A stretch of 64,000 bases of DNA, from positions 2,976,001 to 3,040,000 of the forward strand of contig NZ_CP114882.2 in assembly GCF_027474525.2 (NCBI RefSeq). The letters run 5' to 3'. Each line of letters starts with the position of its first letter. Positions within the stretch are counted from its first letter, which is position 1. Made by a program: the position numbers and the translations under genes. The notes beneath the pieces were generated by a model. It was not told the DNA's origin, searched no databases, and was given only the letters and a program-made list of their open reading frames with translations. Shown piece after piece: positions 26,627 through 35,245 of the stretch. The DNA is from Flavobacterium lacustre (GTDB taxonomy: Bacteria; Bacteroidota; Bacteroidia; Flavobacteriales; Flavobacteriaceae).

Positions 26627-27124
26627 ATGGCATCCATAACATTAGGAGGAAATCCAATACACACATCAGGCGAATTACCAAAAGTTGGTTCAAAATTGGC
26701 TGATTTCAAATTAGTAAAAAATGACCTTTCAATCGCTACACTTGCAGATTTTGCAGGTAAAAGAATGGTATTGAATATTTTTCCAAGCATTGATACAGGA
26801 ACTTGTGCAACTTCTGTTAGAAAATTTAACGAAAGTGCCAGTACTGTAGCAAATACAACGGTATTATGTATTTCAAAAGATTTACCTTTTGCCCAAAAAC
26901 GTTTTTGTGGTGCTGAAGGTCTTGAAAACGTAGTGAACTTATCTGATTTTCAAAACGGAAGTTTTGGATTAACAAATGGTTTAGAAATAGTAGACGGTCC
27001 GTTAGCGCATTTACATTCAAGAGTAGTTATCGTTACAGATGAAAACGGCGTTATTACACATACAGAACAAGTAGCAGAAATTGCTGACGAACCTAATTAT
27101 GAAGCTGCATTAGCAGTACTTTAA
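26627..27124 (+). CDS. tpx: thiol peroxidase, atypical 2-Cys peroxiredoxin
   Basis: The 165-residue protein is full length for Tpx. The peroxidatic cysteine lies in NIFPSIDTGTCATSVRKFN (near residue 61) and the resolving cysteine in LPFAQKRFCGAEG (near residue 95), the spacing of atypical 2-Cys Tpx enzymes. It reduces lipid and alkyl hydroperoxides using thioredoxin. It has the same -7 hexamer context (ATACTTTTG) as the peroxiredoxin promoter 1.6 kb upstream. dgkA begins 8 bp after its stop, so the downstream cell-envelope genes may be partly cotranscribed with it. Confidence 0.96.
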   Translation: MASITLGGNPIHTSGELPKVGSKLADFKLVKNDLSIATLADFAGKRMVLNIFPSIDTGTCATSVRKFNESASTVANTTVLCISKDLPFAQKRFCGAEGLENVVNLSDFQNGSFGLTNGLEIVDGPLAHLHSRVVIVTDENGVITHTEQVAEIADEPNYEAALAVL

Positions 27125-27132
27125 TCCCAACT

Positions 27133-27507
27133 ATGGAATTTCAAAAAGACAACCGTTTTGTTAAAGGCAGATTGAAAAGTGTAACCTTTGCATACAAAGG
27201 TGCATTCAAATTAATTACAACGGAACACAGCATTATGGTCCAGTTTTCGATTGGAATAATAATGACAATTGCCGGTTTTTATTTTAACATCACCGCTACA
27301 GAATGGCTTTTTCAAACTTTCGCAATTGGCTTGATTATGAGCATCGAAGGATTGAATACCGCTGTAGAAAAAATAGCCGATTTTATCCATCCAAATTATC
27401 ATGAAAGAATTGGATTTATAAAAGATATTGCTGCCGGTTCCGTATTTTTTGCTGCAGTAACGGCAATAATTATAGGTTTAATAATATACGTACCAAAATT
27501 CATTTAG
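27133..27507 (+). CDS. dgkA: diacylglycerol/undecaprenol kinase, DgkA family
   Basis: The 124-residue membrane protein has three hydrophobic helices and the DgkA signature SIEGLNTAVEKIADF (near residue 75), in which Glu, Asn and Glu residues bind ATP-Mg. The N-terminal amphipathic segment SVTFAYKGAFKLITTEHS is also typical. Gram-negative DgkA phosphorylates diacylglycerol; Gram-positive relatives phosphorylate undecaprenol. Which applies in this phylum is unclear. It lies between tpx (8 bp) and ftsK (18 bp), in a tight same-strand run. Confidence 0.93.
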   Translation: MEFQKDNRFVKGRLKSVTFAYKGAFKLITTEHSIMVQFSIGIIMTIAGFYFNITATEWLFQTFAIGLIMSIEGLNTAVEKIADFIHPNYHERIGFIKDIAAGSVFFAAVTAIIIGLIIYVPKFI

Positions 27508-27525
27508 GCACTATTAAAATAACGA

Positions 27526-29973
27526 ATGGCTAAAACAACAAAATCAACAGCTTTAGATAAAAAAAGCGATACTAAGAATGAAACAATCCGATCCTGGAAA
27601 CTAACTAAGCAACATAAAATTGTTTTGGGAAGTCTTCTGGTCTTGTTTTCTGTTGCCTTATTATTAGCGTTTATTTCTTTCTATATCTACGGTCAAACCG
27701 ACCAAAGTGCAGTTGCCGCTGTAACAGACAGAACGGAAACAGTCCAAAATTGGTTGGGTAAATTTGGCGCTTTTTTATCTGACTTGATTGTTTATAAAGG
27801 TTTTGGAGTCGCTTCGTTTATATTTGTCAGACTATTTTTCCTGACCGGATTATTTATGGTTTTGGAACTTTCGTTAAAAAAACTGAAAAACATCTGGTTT
27901 TGGGATTTATTTGCCATGATTATAGTTTCGGTTTTATTTGGTTTTTTCGCTACATCAGTTCCGGAATTAGGCGGAACAATTGGTTATGAATTGAATTTAT
28001 TTTCACAGGATTATATTGGAAAAACAGGAACTTTATTGATTTTATTATTTGGTCTAATCATCTATTTAATTTTTAAAATTAAAATTTCACCGGAAAAAAT
28101 TCAATCTTTTTTTGAAAATACCAAGAAAGAAATCAAAACTGATTTAGGGGCAAATCCTTTCAAAACAAAGGATAGCAACTACAATCTGGAAGAATTTGCA
28201 GTTCCGGAAGAAGAGAACGAATTAGACGAAATTCATTTAAAAACAAATGGTTCGCAATTTGAAATTAACAAAGAAGCATTAAAACCAACCATCAACAATT
28301 CTTCCGAAATTAATTTGGATCCCGTTTTGAAACCTATTGCAATGGAGGTAACTCCTCCGCCTTTCAATGCGCCAAATCCTGCAGAATCTTTTGTAATCGA
28401 AAAAGCCGAAGAAGAAGATATTATCGAGGAAAACCTTGCTTCTCGCCTAGTGGCTGATTTTGGTTTATTTGATCCAACTTTAGATTTATCGAATTATAAA
28501 TACCCGACAATCGACTTGTTACGGGAATATTCTACGGGTGGAATTACTATCAACCAAGAAGAATTAGAAGAAAACAAAAATAAAATTGTAGATACACTTC
28601 GTAATTACAAAATAGAAATTGCTCAAATCAAAGCAACCGTTGGGCCATCGGTGACCTTATATGAAATTGTTCCGGAAGCGGGAATTCGTATTTCGAAAAT
28701 CAAGAGTTTAGAAGACGATATTGCGTTATCACTCTCGGCTTTGGGAATTCGTATTATTGCGCCTATTCCAGGAAAAGGAACGATTGGTATTGAGGTTCCA
28801 AATAAGAATCCAACTATGGTTTCTATGAAAAGTGTGATTGGTTCAGCCAAATTTCAAGAAGCAGAAATGGAATTGCCAATCGCTCTTGGAAAAACCATTT
28901 CAAATGAAACCTTCGTAGTCGATTTAGCCAAAATGCCACACTTGTTGATGGCTGGAGCAACAGGACAAGGAAAATCGGTAGGTTTAAATGCTGTTTTAAC
29001 ATCGCTTTTGTATAAAAAACATCCTGCCGAAGTGAAGTTTGTTTTGGTCGATCCTAAAAAAGTGGAGCTTACGCTGTTTAATAAAATTGAAAGACACTAC
29101 CTCGCAAAACTTCCTGATTTAGACGACGCCATTATAACTGATAATGCAAAAGTAGTCAACACCTTGAATTCACTTTGTGTGGAAATGGACAATCGCTATT
29201 CGTTATTGAAAGATGCGATGGTTCGAAATATAAAAGAATACAACGATAAATTTAAAGCCAGAAAATTAAATCCTGAAAATGGACACCGATTTTTACCATA
29301 TATCGTTTTGGTGGTTGATGAGTTTGCCGATTTAATTATGACTGCCGGAAAAGAAGTGGAAGTTCCCATTGCACGTTTAGCACAATTAGCCCGAGCTATT
29401 GGAATTCACTTGATTATAGCTACACAAAGACCTTCGGTCAATGTAATTACAGGTTTAATCAAAGCCAATTTCCCAGCCAGAATAGCTTTTAGAGTAACTT
29501 CAAAAATTGACTCTCGTACCATTTTGGACACTCAGGGAGCTGATCAATTAATTGGTCGTGGAGATATGCTTTATACCAACGGAAATGATGTGGTACGGGT
29601 ACAATGTGCCTTTATAGACACTCCCGAAGTGGAAAAAATTACTGAATTTATTGGTTCTCAAAAAGCATATGCAACCGCTTATTTGCTTCCGGAGTTTGTT
29701 GGAGAGGAAAGTGGCATTAATCTTGATATGGATATTTCCGAAAGAGACACTTTGTTTAGAGAAGCTGCCGAGATTATTGTAAATGCACAACAAGGCTCCG
29801 CTTCATTGTTACAAAGAAAACTAAAATTGGGGTACAACAGAGCCGGAAGACTAATTGACCAATTAGAATCGGCAGGAATTGTTGGTCCGTTTGAAGGAAG
29901 TAAAGCACGTAGTGTCAACATTCTGGACATGAGTTCTCTTGATCAATTTTTCAACAATGAACAAAACAATTAA
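27526..29973 (+). CDS. ftsK: DNA translocase FtsK/SpoIIIE
   Basis: The 815-residue protein has four N-terminal transmembrane helices (residues 30-190), an acidic linker (about 195-310), the alpha-beta motor domain with Walker A MAGATGQGKSVGLNA near residue 482 and Walker B VLVVDEFADLI near residue 600, and the winged-helix gamma domain at the C-terminus (GSASLLQRKLKLGYNRAGRL) that reads KOPS-like polarity sequences. It pumps chromosomal DNA through the septum and activates XerCD at dif. The linker is much shorter than in E. coli FtsK (1,329 residues). A LolA-like gene follows 4 bp after its stop. Confidence 0.97.
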   Translation: MAKTTKSTALDKKSDTKNETIRSWKLTKQHKIVLGSLLVLFSVALLLAFISFYIYGQTDQSAVAAVTDRTETVQNWLGKFGAFLSDLIVYKGFGVASFIFVRLFFLTGLFMVLELSLKKLKNIWFWDLFAMIIVSVLFGFFATSVPELGGTIGYELNLFSQDYIGKTGTLLILLFGLIIYLIFKIKISPEKIQSFFENTKKEIKTDLGANPFKTKDSNYNLEEFAVPEEENELDEIHLKTNGSQFEINKEALKPTINNSSEINLDPVLKPIAMEVTPPPFNAPNPAESFVIEKAEEEDIIEENLASRLVADFGLFDPTLDLSNYKYPTIDLLREYSTGGITINQEELEENKNKIVDTLRNYKIEIAQIKATVGPSVTLYEIVPEAGIRISKIKSLEDDIALSLSALGIRIIAPIPGKGTIGIEVPNKNPTMVSMKSVIGSAKFQEAEMELPIALGKTISNETFVVDLAKMPHLLMAGATGQGKSVGLNAVLTSLLYKKHPAEVKFVLVDPKKVELTLFNKIERHYLAKLPDLDDAIITDNAKVVNTLNSLCVEMDNRYSLLKDAMVRNIKEYNDKFKARKLNPENGHRFLPYIVLVVDEFADLIMTAGKEVEVPIARLAQLARAIGIHLIIATQRPSVNVITGLIKANFPARIAFRVTSKIDSRTILDTQGADQLIGRGDMLYTNGNDVVRVQCAFIDTPEVEKITEFIGSQKAYATAYLLPEFVGEESGINLDMDISERDTLFREAAEIIVNAQQGSASLLQRKLKLGYNRAGRLIDQLESAGIVGPFEGSKARSVNILDMSSLDQFFNNEQNN

Positions 29974-29977
29974 TACC

Positions 29978-30676
29978 ATGAAATTCAATCGTTATTCTCA
30001 AAACAGCAAAGCAGGAAAAAACAATTTAAACCCAATAGGAAAATTGGTTTTTCTACTCACAGTGCTTTTGTTTAGTTTTTCAATACAAGCACAAGATAAA
30101 AAAGCTAAAGATCTTTTAGACCAAGTAACCGCAAAAGTAAAAAGTTACAACAGTATTGTTATTGATTTTAAATATTCTTTGAATAATGCCAAAGAAAACA
30201 TCAATCAGGACAGTAAAGGAAACGTAACGATGAAAGGCAATCAATATATGTTGAATTTTATGGGCGTTACCAAAATTTTTGACGGAAAAAAAACCTATAC
30301 TATTGTACCGGAAGATGAAGAAATTACCATTTCTAAAGTCAATGAAAAAGACGATAATGCGATTACCCCTTCAAAAATGTTAACCTTTTTTAATTCAGGG
30401 TACAAATACACTATGGATATTGTACAAGATATAAAAGGTAGAAAAATTCAATACATCAAACTCGTTCCATTAAGTGCAAAAGACCAAAGAAAAGAAGTTT
30501 TATTAGGGATTGACGTGCAAACAAAACACATCTACAATTTGATTGAAATGGGTAAAAAAGGAACAAAAACTACTTTAACCGTTAATTCTTTTAAAACCAA
30601 TCAACCTTTGTCAAAAAATCAATTTACCTTTGTCGAAAGTAAATACCCAAATTACTACATCAATAAATTAGATTAA
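29978..30676 (+). CDS. LolA-like outer-membrane lipoprotein carrier
   Basis: The protein has 232 residues from ATG at 29978 (TAATACCATG just after the ftsK stop). An alternative ATG at 29957 overlaps ftsK; a TTG at 29939 is unlikely. A signal peptide ends at SIQAQ (about residue 38). The mature part is a LolA/LolB-type half-barrel: AKDLLDQVTAKVKSYNSIVI, KGNQYMLNFMGVTKIFDGKK, TKHIYNLIEMGKKGTKTTLT. LolA carries lipoproteins across the periplasm. The ftsK-lolA-like-lptF/G order seen here links envelope assembly with division. Some LolA-like proteins in this phylum serve other lipids, so the cargo is inferred. Confidence 0.85.
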   Translation: MKFNRYSQNSKAGKNNLNPIGKLVFLLTVLLFSFSIQAQDKKAKDLLDQVTAKVKSYNSIVIDFKYSLNNAKENINQDSKGNVTMKGNQYMLNFMGVTKIFDGKKTYTIVPEDEEITISKVNEKDDNAITPSKMLTFFNSGYKYTMDIVQDIKGRKIQYIKLVPLSAKDQRKEVLLGIDVQTKHIYNLIEMGKKGTKTTLTVNSFKTNQPLSKNQFTFVESKYPNYYINKLD

Positions 30677-30683
30677 TTCGTAG

Positions 30684-32216
30684 GTGAAAATTCTAGACAG
30701 ATACATTCTTAAAACATTCCTGATTACATTTACTACGGTATTTGTAATCCTTTTTTTTATATTCATACTTCAAACCGTTTGGTTATTTATAGCGGAACTT
30801 GCCGGTAAAGATTTAGATTTATCGATGGTGGTTAAGTTTTTAATGTTTTCGATGCCTCGAATAATACCATTGGTCCTCCCCTTATCTGTACTATTGGCCT
30901 CTATCATGACTTTTGGAGATTTATCCGAGAATTATGAACTGGCCGCAATGAAATCTGCTGGAATATCGTTGCAAAGAGCACTGAAACCGCTAATTGTATT
31001 TATCCTTTTATTAAGTATTCTTGCTTTCGTTTTTGCCAATAATGTGATTCCGTTTGCAGAGTATAAATTTGTGAATTTCAGAAAAAACATTGCACAAGCA
31101 AAGCCGGCTCTCGCTATTGCCGAAGGTCAGTTTAGTGATGTTGGGTTTTACAATATTAAAGTTAATAAGAAATCAGGTGAAAATGGCAACATCTTAACCG
31201 GTATTACTATTCACAAAAAATCGAATATTGGCGATGGAAGCAAAACCGTTATCAAAGCCAAAAACGGAAAGCTAATCAGTAGCAAAGAATCCAGCATTCT
31301 GCAATTAGTATTAAACGACGGAAATTATTATGAAGATGTCGTTCCCAAAAAATACGAAGACAGAAACAAAATGCCTTTTGTGAAAAGTTCCTTCAAAAAA
31401 GACATCATCAATATTGATTTATCTGAGTTGAATAAAGTAGATATCAATGACGAAAGCGTAACGAATACCAACACAATGCTTAATGTTAGCGAATTAAATT
31501 ACACTTTAGATTCGCTGAATAAAACCTTAAAAACAGATATTATTTCTTTTTCAGAGAATATTAATCAACGAATTGGAATCCCAAAAGAAACTAAATTCCA
31601 CGTTGCTCCACCTACACCTATAATAGCCAAACCGGTTATTATTAAAAAGTACAGAAACCCTGTTCTAGATTCTATCAAAAAGACAAAAATTCAAGTACAA
31701 AAGAAAAAGAAAAAAAATCCTTTTCCAAAAGACATATTGTCTTTGTTTGATAACAAACAGAAAGTAGAAGTCTTAAAAATTGCAAGTAGTAACGTAACCA
31801 GCACAACCTATTCAATAGACAGCTCAAAAACGGAATTAGAGAATAAACAAAAAAACATCAATAAACATTTATCCGCATTGTATGATAAATTTGTGATTGC
31901 TTTTGCCTGTTTTTTAATGTTTTTCATTGGCGCACCATTAGGAGCTATTATTAGAAAAGGCGGACTGGGATTACCTATTGTATTTGCAGTATTGATTTTT
32001 ATAACATTCCACTTTATAAATACTTTCGGAAAAAGAATTTCACAGGAAAGTGGATTAACTCCGTTTATGGGCGCTTGGATGTCTTCGTTTATTTTGACGC
32101 CACTCGCCATTTTATTAACGTATAGAGCTACAAACGACATCGGATTGATTAATATGGATGTCATTTTAGCTCCGTTTCAAAAAATATTTAAAAAAATATT
32201 TCCATCTCAAAATTAA
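30684..32216 (+). CDS. LptF/LptG family (YjgP/YjgQ) lipopolysaccharide export permease
   Basis: The 510-residue protein starts with GTG at 30684, 7 bp after the LolA-like gene. Layout is typical: three N-terminal transmembrane helices (residues 10-125) with KILDRYILKTFLITF and MPRIIPLVLPLSVLLASIM, a periplasmic jellyroll domain, then three C-terminal helices from about residue 405. The periplasmic part is longer than in E. coli LptF/G and holds a basic, low-complexity stretch (QVQKKKKKNPFPKD). LptF and LptG with LptB form the ABC motor that extracts LPS from the inner membrane. Whether this is F or G cannot be decided from sequence. Confidence 0.93.
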   Translation: MKILDRYILKTFLITFTTVFVILFFIFILQTVWLFIAELAGKDLDLSMVVKFLMFSMPRIIPLVLPLSVLLASIMTFGDLSENYELAAMKSAGISLQRALKPLIVFILLLSILAFVFANNVIPFAEYKFVNFRKNIAQAKPALAIAEGQFSDVGFYNIKVNKKSGENGNILTGITIHKKSNIGDGSKTVIKAKNGKLISSKESSILQLVLNDGNYYEDVVPKKYEDRNKMPFVKSSFKKDIINIDLSELNKVDINDESVTNTNTMLNVSELNYTLDSLNKTLKTDIISFSENINQRIGIPKETKFHVAPPTPIIAKPVIIKKYRNPVLDSIKKTKIQVQKKKKKNPFPKDILSLFDNKQKVEVLKIASSNVTSTTYSIDSSKTELENKQKNINKHLSALYDKFVIAFACFLMFFIGAPLGAIIRKGGLGLPIVFAVLIFITFHFINTFGKRISQESGLTPFMGAWMSSFILTPLAILLTYRATNDIGLINMDVILAPFQKIFKKIFPSQN

Positions 32217-32224
32217 CACACCAA

Positions 32225-33358
32225 ATGGTTACAAATAAAATACATCTTAATACGATTGAAGAAGCTATCGAAGACATTCGAAAAGGAAAAATTATCATTG
32301 TAGTAGATGATGAAGATCGCGAGAATGAAGGCGATTTCTTGGCTGCAGCCGAAAAAGTAACACCAGAAATGATTAATTTCATGGCTACACACGGGCGTGG
32401 TTTAATTTGTGCTCCTTTGACCGAAAGCCGTTGCAAAGAATTAGGATTACATGTAATGGTTTCGAACAATACAGACCCCATGGAAACTGCTTTTACGGTT
32501 TCTGTAGATTTAAGAGGAAATGGCGTAACTACAGGAATATCTGCTGCTGACAGGGCCAAAACTATTTTATCTTTAGTCGATGCCAAAACCAAACCACATG
32601 ATTTAGCACGACCAGGACATATATTCCCTCTTATTGCAAAACAAGGCGGTGTATTGCGAAGAACCGGGCATACCGAAGCTGCGATTGATTTTGCCAGATT
32701 AGCCGGCTTCAAATCAGCTGGAGTGATTGTTGAAATAATGAACGAAGATGGTTCGATGGCTCGCTTACCACAATTGGTAAAAGTGGCTAAAAAATTCGAT
32801 TTAAAATTAGTTTCTATTGAAGCATTGGTTGCCTACAGAATGCAACACGACAGTCTGATAGTTAAAAAAGATGATTTTGATTTGGAAACCCGTTTTGGCA
32901 CTTTCAGATTAAGAGCATACCAACAAACTACCAACAAACAAATTCATATCGCTTTAACAAAAGGTACTTGGAATTTAGGAGAATCAATTCTGACCAGAAT
33001 CAATTCCTCACAAGTCAACAATGATTTATTAGGAACATTGACGAATAATGCAGACCAACAACTCGACGATATGTTCAAAGTCATCAATGAGGAAGGAAAA
33101 GGAGCTGTTATTTTTATCAATCAAGATATGCAATCGGTAAATTTACTGAACCGCATAACTGAGCTCAAATTATTACAAAGTGAAGGCGTAATGAAAGCTC
33201 CAAAAATTGTTATCGACAATAAAGATTTTGGAATCGGTGCCCAAATATTACATGATATTGATATCTCAAAAATAAGATTGGTATCGAATACCGAGGGAAC
33301 AAAACGGGTCGGGATGATTGGATATGGGTTAGAAATAACCGAATACGTAAAGTATTAA
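32225..33358 (+). CDS. ribB: RibBA-type protein: active DHBP synthase domain, degenerate GTP cyclohydrolase II domain
   Basis: The 377-residue protein has a complete N-terminal 3,4-dihydroxy-2-butanone-4-phosphate synthase domain: DDEDRENEGD (28-37), THGRGL (55-60), RRTGHTEAA (145-153). It makes the four-carbon precursor of riboflavin. The C-terminal half aligns with GTP cyclohydrolase II, but the three zinc-binding cysteines are gone: the region equivalent to ECLTGD reads SQVNND, and the LRCDC block reads LTNNA (near 263 and 274). The EGRGIGL block is also lost. So the second activity is probably absent and a separate ribA should exist elsewhere. The gene is 8 bp after lptF/G. Confidence 0.93.
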   Translation: MVTNKIHLNTIEEAIEDIRKGKIIIVVDDEDRENEGDFLAAAEKVTPEMINFMATHGRGLICAPLTESRCKELGLHVMVSNNTDPMETAFTVSVDLRGNGVTTGISAADRAKTILSLVDAKTKPHDLARPGHIFPLIAKQGGVLRRTGHTEAAIDFARLAGFKSAGVIVEIMNEDGSMARLPQLVKVAKKFDLKLVSIEALVAYRMQHDSLIVKKDDFDLETRFGTFRLRAYQQTTNKQIHIALTKGTWNLGESILTRINSSQVNNDLLGTLTNNADQQLDDMFKVINEEGKGAVIFINQDMQSVNLLNRITELKLLQSEGVMKAPKIVIDNKDFGIGAQILHDIDISKIRLVSNTEGTKRVGMIGYGLEITEYVKY

Positions 33359-33463
33359 ACTTATTTTTTATTTTTTTTCAAAAATAAGTTCCTTCTAAAG
33401 TATAGAGAATGAAACATTTAAAAAACAGACCTAAAAATAGATGCTTTTTTTCTAAAAATAGAT

Positions 33464-33493
33464 TTGCATAACCAAAAAAGGTTCTTATATTTG
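33464..33493 (+). promoter_or_regulatory. promoter for tRNA-Ser
   Basis: TTG at 33464-33466 and TATATTTG at 33486-33493 are 19 nt apart, an exact match to the Bacteroidota pattern TTG-N19-TAnnTTTG. The predicted start is about 26 bp before the mature tRNA. Confidence 0.8.
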
Positions 33494-33525
33494 CACTCGC
33501 AATCAGATAATGAAAGCGACATACT

Positions 33526-33610
33526 GGAGAAATGGCAGAGCGGTCGAATGCGGCAGTCTTGAAAACTGTTGACTGTAACAGGTCCGGGGGTTCGAATCCC
33601 TCTTTCTCCG
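33526..33610 (+). tRNA. tRNA-Ser (anticodon UGA)
   Basis: The acceptor stem GGAGAAA (33526-33532) pairs with TTTCTCC (33603-33609), with discriminator G at 33610 as serine tRNAs require. The anticodon loop CTTGAAA carries TGA, reading UCA/UCN. A long variable arm and the T loop GGTTCGAATCC are present; CCA is not encoded. Length is 85 nt. Its 3' end is the target of the island: the last 14 bases plus one are duplicated at 53581-53595, so the gene stays intact after insertion. Confidence 0.97.
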
Positions 33611-33611
33611 C
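33597..33611 (+). repeat. attL core: island direct repeat at the tRNA end
   Basis: TCCCTCTTTCTCCGC is identical to 53581-53595. It covers the 3' strand of the T arm and acceptor stem, a common tyrosine-recombinase attachment site. Sequence differs immediately outside the 15 bp on both sides. Confidence 0.9.
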
Positions 33612-33619
33612 AGGAAATT

Positions 33620-33660
33620 TACCCTAACCCTTGTAAACAAAGGCGTTAGGGTTTTTTATT
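33620..33660 (+). terminator. terminator just inside the island, after tRNA-Ser
   Basis: ACCCTAAC (33621-33628) pairs with GTTAGGGT (33645-33652), with a second partial pairing CCTTGT/ACAAAGG inside, followed by six T residues. The island brings its own stop for the tRNA transcript; the presumed original terminator now lies at 53617-53654. Confidence 0.8.
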
Positions 33661-33668
33661 TTTACTTC

Positions 33669-33690
33669 TAGCCCACATTTAGCCCACATT
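33669..33690 (+). repeat. left arm-type repeats (two tandem 11-mers)
   Basis: TAGCCCACATT occurs twice back to back (33669-33679 and 33680-33690), 58 bp inside attL. The right end has three copies of nearly the same unit (TAGTCCACATT) in the same orientation. Such paired repeats are expected for the N-terminal arm-binding domain of the integrase. Confidence 0.7.
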
Positions 33691-33704
33691 CATTATATAT
33701 ACTA

Positions 33705-34172
33705 TCAAAACTTATTTACAATAGAATATAAACCTTTTAAGTCGATTTTAGCTTGTAAATTCCATTCTTGATACATTGGAAGCATTTCACAAAAAACATC
33801 GTTATACGGCTTCGCAAACCCCTCTTTTATCATTATTTCATTCAATACCCTATCGTCATGCAGGACGATATACCCAAGTAATCTTCCATATTTGTCAGAA
33901 AGATTGTTTTCTTCTTGTATTAAAGTACAACTCTCCCCTATTATCAGATTGCTTTTTAAAAATTCAAACGACATATATCCGAGTTTAATTAAAAGTGCAG
34001 CTGGAAGATGTAATTCTTTTTCATCTTTTTTAATTTTAGCGCAATAACTCATTTCTGGCGCGTCTATACCGTATAATCTTATTTCAAATTCTCTTTTTGA
34101 ATAGTAATCTTCTGCAATAAGTCCATCCCCATCAACAAATCTTTTTACTTTCAGAATAATTTTTCGTGTCAT
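33705..34172 (-). CDS. SNase-like (thermonuclease fold) protein
   Basis: The 155-residue protein has the staphylococcal-nuclease fold: KVKRFVDGDGLIAED (the DGDG motif with the calcium-binding Asp), REFEIRLYGIDAPEMSYCAK (first active-site Arg in RLYGIDAPE), DKYGRLLGYI (second catalytic Arg) and VLNEIMIKEGFAKPY. No signal peptide is obvious, unlike the SNase at 40976-41443, so it may act in the cytoplasm. SNases cut single- and double-stranded DNA and RNA. It is the first gene inside the left border, divergent from the MARQKG gene. Confidence 0.88.
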   Translation of the reverse strand: MTRKIILKVKRFVDGDGLIAEDYYSKREFEIRLYGIDAPEMSYCAKIKKDEKELHLPAALLIKLGYMSFEFLKSNLIIGESCTLIQEENNLSDKYGRLLGYIVLHDDRVLNEIMIKEGFAKPYNDVFCEMLPMYQEWNLQAKIDLKGLYSIVNKF

Positions 34173-34279
34173 AGTTTCTTTAGCATTATAATGCCTTAAT
34201 TAGCATCAATTAACAACTTGATTATAAATGTTTTACGTTGTAAATTTAATAATTAATTTATAAATAAACAACATATAAC

Positions 34280-35083
34280 ATGGCAAGACAGAAAGGGCAT
34301 ATTAAATATGTCGGCACACTAGGAGAAGTTAGACACTTCAAAATCAAAGGTAACGAAGGGTATTTTGCAGGTCTTAAAGGTGGACCAACTGCGGAACAAG
34401 TAAAAACTGCACCAGGCTTTATTCGTACTCGTGAAAACATGAGCGAATTTGCAGCTTGTGCAAATGCGGGTAAATCATTAAGAGTTGGTTTGTCTGCATT
34501 GATGAAACAAATGTCCGATAGTCAACTAACGGGACGACTTACTGCCATTATGAAGAAAATTAATATTGAAGATGGTTCCGAAGCCAGAGGGCAAAGAGCT
34601 GTTTTGGTTTCACAACAACCACAATATTTAAAAGGACTAGATTTTAATCGTAACATTTCGTTTAATGGTATTTTTAGAGCTCCATTTACATTAACTGCTG
34701 CAGCAGATAGAAACGAGAGTACATTAAGTATTCCAGAGTTTAATCCTCTTAATTTCTTAAACATTCCATCAGGTGCAACACACTTTAGAATTATCAATGC
34801 TTTGTCAATTGTTTCAGATACCGTTTATAATCCTACGACTGGAGCATACGAACCTGCTGAGCCTGTTTTAAATGAAATGTCAAACATTGCCTATTCGGAT
34901 TATACTCCGGTCGATGTCGTAACCCCATCGATCGATGTTACTGCAGCCTTACCAGGTGCGCCAACAATGACAATAAATGTTGCTGTTTTGGGAAGTATCG
35001 GAATTGAGTTTTATCAAATGGTAGGTTCCAATTATTACCTATTCAATGCTGGTAATGCTTTAAAGATCCAAGAGACTTTCTAA
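34280..35083 (+). CDS. conserved MARQKG-type protein of unknown function
   Basis: This 267-residue soluble protein starts MARQKGHIKYVGTLGEVRHF and continues with KGNEGYFAGLKGGPTAEQVK and RTRENMSEFAACANAGKSLR. From memory, proteins with this N-terminal pattern (MARQKG..., RTREN..EFG.A.KAGK.LR) are common in Bacteroidota, often in accessory regions, but no function is known to me. The basic, Gly-rich N-terminal half suggests a nucleic-acid contact or an assembling structural protein, while the C-terminal half is beta-rich and more variable; both are inferences. It is monocistronic with a terminator 47 bp downstream. Confidence 0.8.
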   Translation: MARQKGHIKYVGTLGEVRHFKIKGNEGYFAGLKGGPTAEQVKTAPGFIRTRENMSEFAACANAGKSLRVGLSALMKQMSDSQLTGRLTAIMKKINIEDGSEARGQRAVLVSQQPQYLKGLDFNRNISFNGIFRAPFTLTAAADRNESTLSIPEFNPLNFLNIPSGATHFRIINALSIVSDTVYNPTTGAYEPAEPVLNEMSNIAYSDYTPVDVVTPSIDVTAALPGAPTMTINVAVLGSIGIEFYQMVGSNYYLFNAGNALKIQETF

Positions 35084-35095
35084 AAAAACCATCAT

Positions 35096-35130
35096 TTTGC
35101 AAGACTGCAAAGTTTGCAATGTTGCAAATT
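35096..35130 (+). repeat. GCAAA-type short repeats
   Basis: The stretch TTTGCAAGACTGCAAAGTTTGCAATGTTGCAAATT holds four TTGCAA/TGCAAA words in 35 bp. CAAAGTTTGCAA (35108-35119) also occurs twice in the primase gene on the minus strand (49040-49060). Confidence 0.5.
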
Positions 35131-35159
35131 AAGCCCTTTCACTTGAGAGGGCTTTTTTT
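35131..35159 (+). terminator. rho-independent terminator after the MARQKG gene
   Basis: AAGCCCT (35131-35137) pairs with AGGGCTT (35148-35154), followed by seven T residues. Confidence 0.85.
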
Positions 35160-35245
35160 ATTTGCATCAATTTATCTATAATGGGGGCTTATATGTGAGA
35201 AATAGTGCAAATAAGCACGGAATAAAGGTTAAACAAACTCTTGTG

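Noticed and set aside
32188..32712. 174-residue frame on the minus strand
   Set aside because: It is antisense to the conserved DHBP synthase domain of ribBA and composition follows from that gene.
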